A DNA stretch of 64,000 nucleotides, taken from positions 2,029,501-2,093,500 of the forward strand of contig CAUJGJ010000125.1 in NCBI GenBank assembly GCA_963170055.1, read 5' to 3'. The translations under genes and the position numbers were made by a program. The DNA comes from Halisarca cf. caerulea. Its lineage: Eukaryota; Porifera; Demospongiae; Chondrillida; Halisarcidae. Below the pieces are notes generated by a model. The model saw nothing but the letters and a program-made list of their open reading frames with translations. It did no database searches and was not told the origin of the DNA. Shown one piece after another: positions 45,664-56,902 of this stretch. The first letter of the stretch is position 1; every line of letters begins with the position of its first letter.

Positions 45664-46620
45664 TTTCTCTTCCATGAAGCTCAAAGAAGGTATTAAGTTG
45701 AATTAGCAGTAGATCAGAAGTCGTCAGCAATCCACACTCGATCATACGCGTCCACTCAATGTCTATTGACCCTTACAGATTACAGGCCTAAAGCCAATCA
45801 TGCCAAAAGAGATCCCATGTGTGGTTATACTGATCATAGACTACGAACTGATCGCTGTTGGTTGTAACCTATAGTCTTGGTCCCAGATGGTTAAGATCTA
45901 TATCTATTCTTATTCAATTCCATAAAAGATACTCCAATCATGAATCTATGATTCAATTAGACACACTCCACAATCTTTTACATTCACAGGACCTGCACTC
46001 GCAAGCTCGCATAGCCAGACCCTCAACTTGGCCCCTGGACACTGATTTAATTTCCTTTCATAAAAGCACCATGAAATAATATTCTGCCAGACTGGGAATA
46101 ACCTGTGCAGGGCTAAAGCATGCTGCATACAGGAGAGAGTACACCAACAGAAGAACAAGTCAATTAAGCAATACCTAACCAGAGCCATTGATCCTAACAA
46201 TACCTGCACATATCACTTTATTTGTCATGCACAATGTAATCAAATCCCCACTACTTAATTTCTATTGATTTGTCACCTCTTCATCTTCAAATAAAATAAA
46301 TATAGGACACTCTTGCTTAATTTCTGTAATTTAACGGGCCTCCACAACATGCACTCTTAATTTCATACTATTTTCCACTGTCCATGATGTTTACATATCA
46401 CCTGGTTTGTGTTTTATGTACTCATACTTGCCCTGTATTACAATTTATGATCTGTTATATACAGGCTCGATCACATGTTGATGGTACACTTTTAGCCATA
46501 TCACTCATGCATTGTTACTTTCACTTGTACCTCATATGTACTTCCATCCTGCTGTATGCAGTCATATTACTAGTATGGAAAAACATGCAGTAGAATAATG
46601 GAGTGGACATACAAGAGCTG
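45664..46620. other. Intergenic upstream of gene D, no gene seen
   Basis: The first 120 bases resemble the gene E upstream region (agaagtcgtca, caatgtctattg blocks shared), marking the extent of the D/E duplication. The remainder shows nothing recognisable. Confidence 0.45.
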
Positions 46621-46624
46621 CTAT

Positions 46625-46712
46625 ATAGCTTTACTACAGTGATCTCCATGAGTAGTTACCACAACCACGTACTGCAGTTGTGGTTGAGACACAGCTACAG
46701 TACGTGATCTAG
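46625..46712 (-). pseudogene. Decayed helix-one exon fragment of the A-E family
   Basis: Aligns colinearly with the 5' part of exon 4 of genes D/E (cactgt..tcttcttgagg..accacaac..ctgcagttg..ggttgag..ac), with many substitutions and an indel. It implies another former family copy between D and E. Confidence 0.5.
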
Positions 46713-46714
46713 TG

Positions 46715-47174
46715 CTCATGCAGGTCTCTGTGTGAGGTCATCGCCATACACACACTAATTCTGTGATAGGACAGAAAAGTGAGTATACCTTTTATAATGC
46801 CAAATTTAACTTTTGCATCTTTCAAGGATGAGCACACTATGAAAAAATGGCACACTGTTTGAAAGGTAGCAGCTGAAGGATAGACTCATAAAATTATTTC
46901 CGTTAATATTGCATGTGGCCTGTCATGGAAAAAAAAATAGCACTAGCTACATATATATAATATGGTATTGCATGATTGCACCACATGCACATGGACACAT
47001 GCTCATGTCATTGAGTCATCATATTCAAGCCATCAAATCAAAACTGAACAACTTGCATCAAATAAAATTTAACTTTATGATCAATTATTCCATCTACTTC
47101 AATATAGCTAAACACTGGAAATCATATTTACATTAGTTAGTAAAGGAAGATACATGTGTTCATTCCTGGGGGAG
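46715..47174. other. Intergenic, no gene seen
   Basis: AT-rich DNA between the decayed fragment and the last exon of gene E. Confidence 0.45.
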
Positions 47175-50100
47175 TTATGAAGATATGCTATTGGAAAAGC
47201 CTCTGACAACCGCATCAGCTACAGCAATAGTCAGTACCACTGGTATGGCAATAATGGCAGCGATGATGATCACACCAAAAACAATGCTTCCGATGCTGAG
47301 CCCAATGCTGACAAAGGAATGAGTGGAAGAACTGTGCTCATTGGGACTTGCTAGAGCCTGGAAAATGAAGTAGATACATTAAAATACAGTACACTACAGA
47401 CTAGATCCTGAAGATCAGAACATACAAAGTTTGCAGACAAATTTAACTTGAATATGTAGCTAGGTTATAAGCACCCACTTGGCACACCCCATGTCAAATC
47501 AATCCCTGAAGTATACAGATATTATTGTTTTGCTGTATTTTGTGCAAATAGTTCTTGAATATCCATATTGTAGTATAATCACTTATGTAGATATGTATGC
47601 AGTGTATAGCAGGTAGTATAAAGACTTAGACATGCATAACAGCCTAGCATCAGGCATGCATGATATCATGTATATCAATTTAATCACAAACCACTGAAAA
47701 TCATGATTGCATGTACTGAGGAACCCCATATTCCAGACACCTTGTGACTAGAAAGGATTATCCTGATTACTGAGGTGTCCTCCATTCAGAGGTTGAAGAT
47801 GTACTATGGCAAAACATGGAGAATTATTTGGTTCCAGTGGCATGTGTCCATAATAGAGGATTGTCCACATAATAGGTGGGTGGATTAGGGGGGTTCCATT
47901 GTGCAACAGGAAAATACACAAATTATGTTCTTCTTACAAACAAATGTGTGGCAAACATACCACAATCGCTAGAATCAAGGCAGGGACGAGGCAGACCAAC
48001 ACCAGGAGAGTATATCCACAGAACACCAGTCCAATTATGGAGAGGATAAGAGCCGCAATAGCTTTACCACTGTGATCTTCTTGAGGAGGTGCCACAACAA
48101 CTGCAGTTGGTTGCGGTTGAGTCACGATCACTGTACTAGATGGCTACATGTATATACAATATAAAAATGTAGCATTTTAGTGCAAGTTCCAATGCACACA
48201 AACACCCCTAAAGCACATGCAAATTATCAAATAATATGCAAGTTCAATATTGGACACATAGAGCTTGTTCAGAATTACACGTTAACAGTCAATCATATTA
48301 TTGCGAGTTGTGCCTCCAAGGATCAAATTAATCTCTCAGTGGTTAACTCAGCAATGATTCAACAAAGATGAGACCAGGGCAGGTACATTGACTAAAACTC
48401 AGTTTATATAGGCATGCAAGCTAGATCAACTACAGTCAATGAACACAAAACAAACAACATCTAGAATGTTCTAGAATCTTCTGAACACGTCACAATATCA
48501 ATGATACTTTCATAATAATTTACTAGTCAAGAACATAGTTTACAGCTCACTACGATAAGTCCTAGATCCAATAGCACTTGTGGGTCTGGGAATGAGACGG
48601 TGTTGCAAATGGCTGCCATCAAAGCCAACGCATTTCATGACGTGGACACTAAAATTAGAATTCCTACCTCTTCTATCGAATTTTAAGAATCACTTGGTAA
48701 AACTTCAAGATAATTATTAAGTCTATACCTTGTAAAAGGATGTATTTAGCTCCAAATGGAACAATGAGACCGCCAAGTGGGCCAAGATTTGAGAATTATT
48801 TGGTGTTTTACTGAACTGTCTGTACTCTGATTAAAAGGGTAACTGTTTTACTATAGATGCATTCTTCAGTATCAAAATAGAGCCGCAATTTGAGTTGAAA
48901 TGTCTGTTCTGGGGCAAAAGGTGAAATTTACCTTACAAAATGCATGGGTGACCTCAAGTGGACTCCCATTGGTAACAGAAACAATTAGGGAATTAACCTC
49001 GCTAAACTGCTTGGTAATAACCAGACAGGACACTCAAATGGTGAAATAAGTGTGAATATTCACATACCTGAGGCTGATTTGCACCTACAGAAAAGAAAAT
49101 TCAACAATATAATATATAATACAACAATATAATTAATAACATTTTCTCATCACAGTATTTTGTTTACTAATCACTTTTTCCTATAATAATAATAATAATA
49201 GTAATAATAATAATTATTAATTAGCCAGAGGCTACTATTAAGGCCCGCAGTATCCCACACACTCACTCACACACAATCACATTAAATCAAATGAAATCAA
49301 ATTGGAATTTGTTTGGTGGCTGCAGTAGGTCATCTTCTCTTCCATTCCCAAGTTGCTGGCAGGGGGTTGCAGGGAAAAAAAACGCCAAATGGCACACAGT
49401 TGGGATGGTGCCCCTGCTCACTGCTTAACTTCAAGTGCTAACCTACTGAGCCACCAGCATATTACTATAAAGACACAAATAATAGTGGTACACAATGCAT
49501 GGACTACATTCCTGTCTTTCTCTTTGAAAATTGTATTCAGTGTGATACAGTTGAATCTCACCAAGACAACCTTTAGGGTACACTACATGTACAATACTAC
49601 TGCAAACCAAGCATGCCTCAAAAACATTTGCTCTAATTAGTCCTAGGTTGTTCTACTTAGTGGGGTTCTACTGTATTAAACAAGTGGAAGAATGTTTCAA
49701 TGTATGGATTTCTCAACAAATGAACTCACTGTAATAACTAGGAGGTGGCTGACTAGCATATCCCTGCTGTTCTTGGGGGACACTTTCAAGAGGATAGGCC
49801 TGATTAGGATCCAGTGGCTTGTAAGGATCAGGAGGTGGCTGATAAGCTAAATAAGGAAATATAAAACAAAATAATATTATATTCAAATTAATTAGAGTTT
49901 TGTCTTTAATACAATTACTCGTGCCCATTCATAATGGTATTGAAACATAGAATACGTTATACTACATGTGGAAGGTTCAAATTGAACCTGGAAGATCTAT
50001 AGTCAGAGAAGTAAGAATAAAAGTATATACCAGGTGCTTAGGGGATATAGGGGATATGGGAGATATGGGAGATATGCCACATTATTGCCAAAGGAAGTTA

Positions 50101-50943
50101 CAAAAATCATGCATGTGGCAACAACAACATAACTTTAGAATTTGATTGAGTATATAGTACATAAATCTGTTCTTGAAATTTATTTTTGTATTACCATTTG
50201 CCTACTCTCGAGCAGACATTCTTTGTAGCATTTAAACGATACTTTGTTAATCTTATGTTCTTGGCAGTATTGTTTGCAACTCACAATTATCACAATAGAA
50301 ACACACATATTGAAACCTGATCAGACCTCATTTAGAAATTGCCTTAGGGAGGGAGGACAAAAGGCACTTGTGCAAAAAAAACAAAGGGTGAAGCTGCGAA
50401 TCCATGAGCATAAGCATATATTATAATTAAATGGAGGAGGTCCACGATAGATTCTGTCTGGGTGGTGTATAGACCCTCATGATCAATTTGAGGGGCGATC
50501 CAAACGGAGCCCTGCTGAAATGCATAAAATATATATGATACACTATTTTGCCCCAAAGTTATCCTACAAATCTTCCAGTAAAACTCATGCATGAATTAAT
50601 ATTGTGCCATAAAATATTATCAAATAGAATATCTACTCCGAATCATCACATCATATACCTGGTACGGTACTTCATCCCAAAGTGATTCACCACTGACACA
50701 TTCATTCACTCAGCCTATAGCTAGGCTGAGTGAATGGACGTGTTAGTGACGATGCAAGTGTCAAATATACTAGAACCATAGAGTGTCTATGGTGAAACTG
50801 AAACACTTTAGGAATACTCAGACCCAGACTAGTACTACAGGCTTGGCCTAGTGAAGGTGGACTTCTACCAAGAAGTTAGTAGATGCGTGATTAAAAATCA
50901 ACTGGAGACGGCATTACACTTACGCTGAGCCATTTTTTGTTCC
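47175..50943 (-). CDS. Gene E: two-transmembrane protein of the A-E family
   Basis: Exons 5' to 3': 50934-50943 (ATGGCTCAGC), 49730-49846 (117 nt), 49068-49084 (17 nt), 47961-48143 (183 nt) and 47175-47357; 510 nt, 169 residues, GT/AG and in frame. The N-terminus reads MAQPYQPPPDPYKPLDPNQA and later QPPPSYYS. The linker TQPQPTAVVVAPPQEDHSGK is identical to that of gene C. Helix one is LILSIIGLVFCGYTLLVLVC, followed by LVPALILAIV. The last exon starts ALASPNEHSSSTHSFVSIGL and ends FSNSISS. Introns contain two transposon-like insertions (47709-47902 and 49320-49676) and repeat F (48588-49022), which explains its larger size than gene C. Confidence 0.86.
47709..47902. mobile_element. MITE, Tc1/mariner-like ends, copy 4 (in gene E intron)
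   Basis: The left end tactgaggaaccccatattc with cagacacc and the reverse complement of the right end (gcacaatggaacccccctaa) match imperfectly. About 190 bp. Confidence 0.5.
48588..49022 (-). repeat. Dispersed repeat F, minus copy (in gene E intron)
   Basis: The reverse complement matches 57938-58392 through gcagtttagcgaggttaa, caatgggagtcca, aactcaaattgcggctc, acagttcagtaaaac, ggtctcattgttcc and gattcttaaaattc. About 435 bp, clearly homologous. No ORF conserved between the copies. Confidence 0.85.
49185..49215. repeat. (TAA)n microsatellite
   Basis: About ten TAA/TAG trinucleotides in the gene E intron, immediately before the SINE-like repeat. Confidence 0.85.
49320..49462 (-). repeat. SINE-like repeat (minus orientation)
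   Basis: The reverse complement begins gctggtggctcagtaggtta with gcacttgaagttaagcagtg, an A-box-like start shared with 27505. Lies in the gene E intron. Confidence 0.5.
49546..49676. mobile_element. MITE, Tc1/mariner-like ends, copy 5
   Basis: Ends TAcagttgaatctcaccaag with acaacc and the reverse complement TAcagtagaaccccactaag match; TA flanks are present on both sides. About 130 bp. Confidence 0.65.
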
Positions 50944-51234
50944 TGAAGCTGACTAAAGCTAGGTGAAATAGTAACCAAAACTAGAAGTCGTCAACGCCTT
51001 CACTCTCGCACGTCCATTCGATGTCTATTGTCACTATGAGATCGCAAAAGGCCGAGGAATTTAATCATGGCTTCACAGGAAACAAAAAAATGCCTAAAGA
51101 GTTCAGGATTCTCTCATTCTGATCTGTACAAGCATAGATAGTAAGAAAGGGTCACGCACACAATGACGTCGACGTCTCTAGCTAGCCCGTCCCTGTTAAA
51201 CGCGCGGGGCTACAGTGCGTAACGCCATAGATGA
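50944..51234. other. Upstream region of gene E
   Basis: Shares agaagtcgtcaacg and tcgatgtctattg blocks with the gene D upstream region, then gives way to CpG-rich DNA (aacgcgcggggctacagtgcg) at the edge of the 1.2-kb tandem repeats. Likely promoter by position. Confidence 0.4.
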
Positions 51235-52427
51235 TTGGGGCGAGCCTAAGCGAGCCCCACACTAACGGTTGGCGATCGAGAACGCCTCCGCCTTCCGGCG
51301 CTACTTCCGTGGCTGTATAATATATATGACATTTTGTGTTACCTTTAGGCCCAGAAAGTACAACCGTTCAAATCGATTTCTTCGGGCATGGCCTTCGTTC
51401 TGGACGACAAAACGACTTCCAAAGGATCACGAGTCTCAGCGCCGAACTACGGACCTCTTCGAACGAACGCCAAAGCCCTCTTCTGAGGACCAAATGCCGA
51501 CATCCCGGTTGACGATCGAGTCCATTCTACAGGCTGCCGTACGTTTCATGAACACTTTTAGACTTCGCAAATCCTTCGAAAACTTACTCCTAAAGTCCAA
51601 AAGGCTATCGTGGATACTTCGGAGCGGCGGGATTCGTGTTCAACAGCAGGGATCCTTCACTAAGCTATGGCATCTTTGTTGTAGCTACGGGATGCACAAA
51701 TCGCGATGATATCGCAGATTATCCGGTCTATGTACTTTCGCATGCAAAGCATTTCAATCATGGCTTTGAATAGTCCCGCGTGGCCGAGCGAGATTGGGTC
51801 TAAGCTACGCCAGACTAGGCTTTGAACTAGACGTGGCAGGCTTAAGCTTCTCTTCAAAGTTCTTCTGACTGCAAAAGGATGGTAATTCGTGGAACAGGGT
51901 CTGCCATACTTGCCACAGTGACTGCTGAACTCCCACTTCATGGAGACAATATGGATGAGCAATAATGGGATAATTGTCTGGCACTGCTTTTTGGTCTGCA
52001 TGACTGTTCCAAATTACCTGCCGTACCAAATTACCCCCTTCTGCCTTACGTGATGAAGAAATGACATAGTTCTGATACTTCCACATGGACTTGCAACACA
52101 AAGGGAGAGTCCATGTCGAGGCTTATAAGGTGGTCTGGCCATGCATAGTCATTGTCACGGTGTTATGTCAATAATTGTACTCAATAAGACTAATAGTGTA
52201 TTGAAAGGAAAATAATAATGTTCATGCAGGACTGTGCTGAAAAGTGGTCCGGCCCCCGATCATGGTCTGACTAGCTGGAGTGCCGGTGCAATCCTTGCAA
52301 CATGCATCATGCATGCTGCCAATAATCCTTGCAACATGCATCATGCATGCTGCCAATAGACTCATGTTCGCAATGATTGCCACATGGGCTTAGGCGAGCC
52401 CCTTCAGACATAGTCTGAACTAGTAGG
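51235..52427. repeat. 1.2-kb tandem repeat R, copy 1
   Basis: Begins ggggcgagcctaagcgagcc (itself palindromic), then cacactaacggttggcgatc, and ends ttaggcgagccccttcagac with tagtctgaactagta. Contains two copies of a 34-bp unit built on catgcatcatgcatg and, near 52004-52045, two ttccaaattacc motifs resembling the termini of the pogo-like element. The 146-residue ORF is not supported as a gene. Confidence 0.85.
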
Positions 52428-53399
52428 CTATGGTCGCTTACCACGGTACGACGCCCTAGGTACCTATGACGCTATGCGTTCGCGAGTGTTAGGCGAGCCC
52501 CACACTAACGGTTGGCGATCGAGAACGCCCACGCCTTCCGGCGCTACTTCCGTGGCTGTATATGTATATATATGACATTTTGTGTTACCTTTAGGCCCAG
52601 AAAGTACAACCGTTCAAATCGATTTCTTCGGGCATGGCCTTCGTTCTGGACGACGAAACGACTTCCAAAGGATCACGAGTCTCAGCGCCGAACTACGGAC
52701 CTCTTCGAACGAACGCCAAAGCCCTCTTCTGAGGAACAAATGCCTACATCCCGGTTGACGATCGAGTCCATTCTACAGGCTGCCGTACGCTTTATAAACA
52801 CTTTTGGACTTCACAAATCCTTCGAAAACCTACTACTAAAGTCCAAAAGGCTATCGTAGATACTTCAGAGCGGTGGGATTCGCGTTCAACAGCAGGGATC
52901 CTTCACTAAGCCATGGCATCTTTGTTCTAGCTACGGGATGCACAAATCGCGATCGTATCGCAGATTATCCGGTCTACGTAGGGTAACACGGGGTAACTTG
53001 GAACACGGAGTAACTTGGAACATTTGATATATTAGTAGATCATAGTATTGCAATAACCGGCTAACCAACAGCCAATGTCTGCTAATGAATACTACAGTAT
53101 AAGACAATTCTGCCATACTTGTTTGGCGACGACGCGCATTAGCTAGGCTAAGTTCTCGATGGATTTAGCAACTCACTTACAAATTTTACGTCCGTCAAAT
53201 TCACGCCGATGACGGTCTTGACTTGAGTTGGCTGCAACTAAAGGCTTAGGTCGTATTTGCTCCGATACTGACAAAAGGAAATGCAAATCGGCAGTGATAA
53301 GCAAGAGCGACAAGGTTTCCGTACTAGGCGAGGTAATAGGCTACTGATTCCGTCTTTAAAGTCACGTGATATTAATAGCGCGGAATTTGAACAGCAAAA

Positions 53400-55388
53400 A
53401 TGCCGCGAAAATACATTAGAAAAGGAGCAAAAGGGAAATGGTCCGAAGGGTCATTGAAAAACGCTATGAAAGCCATAGATTCAGGAATGTCTAAAAGGAA
53501 AGCTGCTAAAACATTTGGAATACCTTTAACAACTATACATAACCACTGCACAGGTGAGTGAATACAGCAGAAAATTTACAGCAACTGAATCAGATAAATC
53601 AATATAAAATTATATTGTATGCAGGTAAGAGTAGCAAATTGAAAGGAGGACCACCAACCATTCTCACAAAAGAAGAGGAGCAGGAGATTGTTGCAACCTG
53701 TCAGGCTCTACAGGAAATTGGGTATGGTCTAACTAAACCCATGGTCACACAAGTAGTTGCGGATTACATATACAAGACCAGCAGACCAAATAATTTCCAC
53801 AACGGTCAGCCAGGCCCTGATTGGTGGGATGGCTTTCTGAAAAGATGGCCACAACTAAGGAAACGAAAGCCAGAACATCTCTCCAAAAAGAGAGCAGAGG
53901 GTGTTACAAGAATTGCTATTGATGATTGGATAGACAAAGTTGCAGAGGTGTTTGAGGAGCATGGATTGCAAGGAATGATGGCTGATGAGGTTGCAAAGAG
54001 ATTGTGGAATGCAGATGAGACCGGTCTGTGCATGGACACAACATCCAAATCAGTCCTGGCACGAAGAGGAGCAAGGGTAGTCTATGAAGTTGGTGGTGGT
54101 TCTGGGAGGGAATTTGTCACAGTGCTCGGCTGTGGTGCTGCAGATGGCACTAAGTTACCTCCATTTGTTGTTTACAAAGCCAAAAATTTGTGGCAAAGAT
54201 GGACCAAAGGTGGTCCTGCAGGTACAATGTACAGTGTATCAGACAGTGGATGGATGGAAGAAGCAAACTTTTCTTCAGCTGGTTTCGAATTCAGAGACTA
54301 TTCATTCCTTCAGTTGCACACCTTCTTGAATCTGGACCTGTCATACTATTTATTGATGGGCATGGCTCACATATTGGCTACAATCTTGTCACATATGCCA
54401 GGAAGGAAGGGGTAGTTCTTATGTGTTTACCACCACACACAAGTCATGTTTTGCAGCCTTTGGATGTAAGCTGCTATGGACCCCTCAAACAGGTGTGGAG
54501 ACAGACTATTAAAAAACACAATATGTCAACGGCCGCTGCGCATGTCACCAAGGATGTCTTTCCCAGCCTGCTGATGACTACCTGGCAAAAGAGCCTACTT
54601 CCTCGGCAACTTCAAAGTGGATTTCAGTCAGCTGGACTTCATCCACTTTCAAAATCGGCGGTACCAGAATCAAAGATCACTCCATCCCTTTGTTGTACAG
54701 AAAATCCACCACCTAATAGTATGTCACCGTCACCGGGTGTAGAAGTGCAATGCCTCTGCACTCATAGATATCCACATTTGACCCCAGTACGAATCCATCT
54801 GCGAGGCTACTTCAGCAAGCTACTGACTACAAAAAGCCAGACAACTGCAGCCAAAGGTCAGAGTAAGGCTAAATTTAAGCCATCATACTATGGCCAAGCC
54901 CTGACTACTGATGAAATTGAAGAATTGCTGTCAGCCAGAGAAGAGAGCAGGGAGATTAGATTGAAAAAGAAGAAGGCAACCAGTAAGTAGATTACTGTGA
55001 ATGTACTTCAATACACAGAGTGTAATATACTGTAGCCAATATTTATAGGTCACAAGACAACCATGGTACAGAAAGCGAGACAGAAAGGCACTCAAAGGAA
55101 ATCTAAAGCTCAGTCACACCACCACTACAATAAGGACACAGAGGACTCTTCTCATTCTGAAGGCAAGCTATATGCAGATTTATATTTGGAGGACATATGA
55201 TATCACTGAAATTACGTATGTGTCTATGCTTAGATGATGATGGAGTGTGCCTGGAATGTGACAATGACAGGGAAGACTCGCAATGGGTAGCATGCGACAT
55301 CTGTGAGGGCTGGTTTCATCTTGGGTGCTCTGGGTTGACCAAGTTACCGACCGCTAACCAGCCATGGGTCTGTTCTGCGTGCAGTTGA
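53400..55388 (+). pseudogene. Pogo/Tigger-like transposase with C-terminal PHD finger, one frameshift
   Basis: Exons: 53400-53553, 53625-54982, 55049-55162 and 55234-55388. Exon 1 encodes a pipsqueak/CENP-B-type helix-turn-helix (KAIDSGMSKRKAAKTFGIPL). Exon 2 continues with a CENPB-HTH-like segment (GFLKRWPQLRKRKPEHLSKK) and a DDE_1 catalytic core: NADETGL (first Asp), ILFIDGHGSH (second Asp), PPHTSHVLQPLDV (third Asp), all three kept. The frame breaks once near 54280-54290, inside the segment after DSGWMEEANF, so this copy is probably inactive. Exon 3 is basic and Ser/His-rich and ends at a GC donor (gaag|gcaagc). Exon 4 is a C4HC3 PHD finger (CLEC, ACDICEGWFHLGCSG, WVCSAC). In its family the protein binds the TIRs and cuts and pastes the element; the PHD may bind histone tails, by inference. 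Confidence 0.88.
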
Positions 55389-55516
55389 AGAGTCCTTATC
55401 AAGTTATGCGTTCAAACCTGCCGCGATGAACGGTGCTCTAGTCTTCAGCCTATTTTCCTGCTTTGTTGAGTTTTTCTTGCATCCATAGTCTCAGAAAGCC
55501 AGTTCTATACCTACTT

Positions 55517-55734
55517 TAGGGTAAGGTGGGGTAACTTGGAACGCCTGGGTAACTTGGAACGGCCGAGTAGAAGCAGTGTCAATAGTAAGCTACAGGTATA
55601 ATTTTTGGTCAGTAATATCTCCGTAAATTGGGCATTCAGCAGTGGCAAGTATGGCTGGGCAGCTTAATCATAGCAAAAGATAGAGGCCCTGTTCCAAGTT
55701 GCCCATGCGTTCCAAGTTACCCCACTTTACCCTA
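55517..55734. mobile_element. MITE nested in the pogo-like element, same TIR family
   Basis: Starts TAgggtaaggtggggtaact with tggaacg and ends with the inverted form (cgttccaagttaccccactt, taccctA). The 218-bp element lies between the PHD exon stop and the right TIR of the larger element. Its ends match those of the host element, so it is a probable non-autonomous derivative. Confidence 0.85.
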
Positions 55735-56774
55735 TATTTCTTTGGTGTATTTTTATCCAGCAAGTAACGTTTTTAGCGTTTGCAAGCGTTTTTTTGCCAG
55801 ATAAAAATGGTGTTCCAAGTTACCCCTACGGCCATTTTCATTGATTTCCGCTAGTTGACTTTGATTCGATCCTGGCGCCCAAGTCCAAAGGAGTTTCGCG
55901 AAAATTTAAATCCCAATCTAAGCATATATGTTTGGAGTATATATCTGGTAAGTACTATAAAGTTTCAGTGAATCATCAATGCAAGAGACATAAACAACTT
56001 TACTTAGTGTAAAAAGTGTTCCAAGTTACCCCGCATTACCCTATATACTTGCGCATGCAAAGCTTTTAAATCATGGCTTTGAACTACACGTGGCATGCGC
56101 AGGCTTGAGCTTCTCTCCAAAGTTCTTCTGGCTGCAAAAGGATGGTAATTCATGGAACAGGGTCTGCCATACTTGCCACTGTGACAGTGACTGCTGAACT
56201 CCCACGTCATGGAGACAATACGGATAAGCAATAATGGAATTGTCTGGCACTGCTTTTTGGCCTGCATGACTGTTCCAAATTACCTGCCGTTCCAAATTAC
56301 CCCCTTCTGCCTTACTCGATGAAGTAACGACATAGTCCTGATACTTCCACATGAACTTACATCACTGAGGGGGAGCCAGGGCTTGTCGGGTGGTCCTGCC
56401 ATGCATATATAGTCATTGTCACAGTGTTATGTCAATAATTGTACTCAAGAAGACTAATAGTACATTGAAAGGGAAAATATTCATGCAGGACTGTGCTGAA
56501 AAGTGGTCCGGCCCCTGACCATGGTCTGACTAGCTGCAGTGCCGGACTCTGAGCAATCCTTGCAACATGCATCATGCATGCTGCCAATAATCCTTGCAAC
56601 ATGCATCATGCATGCTGCCAATAGACTCATGTTCGCAATAATTGCCGGTGCAATCCTTGCAACATGCATCATGCATGCTGCCAATTTTGCAATAGACTCA
56701 TGTTCGCAATAATTGCCACATGGGCTTAGGCGAGCCCCTCAGACGTAGTCTGAACTAGTAGCCTTCCAATAATT

Positions 56775-56869
56775 GGGGCGAGCCTAAGCGAGCCCCACAC
56801 TAACGGTTGGCGATCGAGAACGCCCACGCCTTCCGGCGCTACTTCCGTGGCTGTATATGTATGTATATT

Positions 56870-56902
<33 letters not shown>

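Larger units (their letters stand above)
52979..56043 (+). mobile_element. Pogo/Tigger-like DNA transposon with TA-flanked TIRs
   Basis: The left terminus TAgggtaacacggggtaact with tggaaca and the reverse complement of the right terminus (TAgggtaatgcggggtaact, tggaaca) match over about 27 bp with two mismatches. Both ends are bounded by TA, the target of the Tc1/mariner-pogo superfamily. Undisturbed repeat copies 1 and 3 provide the empty site (ggtctatgtactttc). The element is about 3.06 kb and carries a spliced transposase gene and a nested MITE. Confidence 0.92.
52490..56760. repeat. 1.2-kb tandem repeat R, copy 2, split by a DNA transposon
   Basis: The left part (52490-52978) matches copy 1 up to attatccggtcta. 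The right part (56044-56760) resumes at gcgcatgcaaagc and continues to tagtctgaactagta. Three 34-bp catgcatcatgcatg units are present instead of two. Confidence 0.88.

Noticed and set aside
51269..52859. 115-146 residue ORFs (MAIENA...) in the R repeats
   Set aside because: The three copies are not conserved as protein: frames shift and stops differ among copies, and no domain is recognisable.
53996..56043. CRISPR-like or phage-defence reading of the repeat arrays in this block
   Set aside because: Repeats are direct 1.2-kb units, MITEs and minisatellites in a spliced eukaryotic genome; no spacer-repeat structure or cas-like gene.
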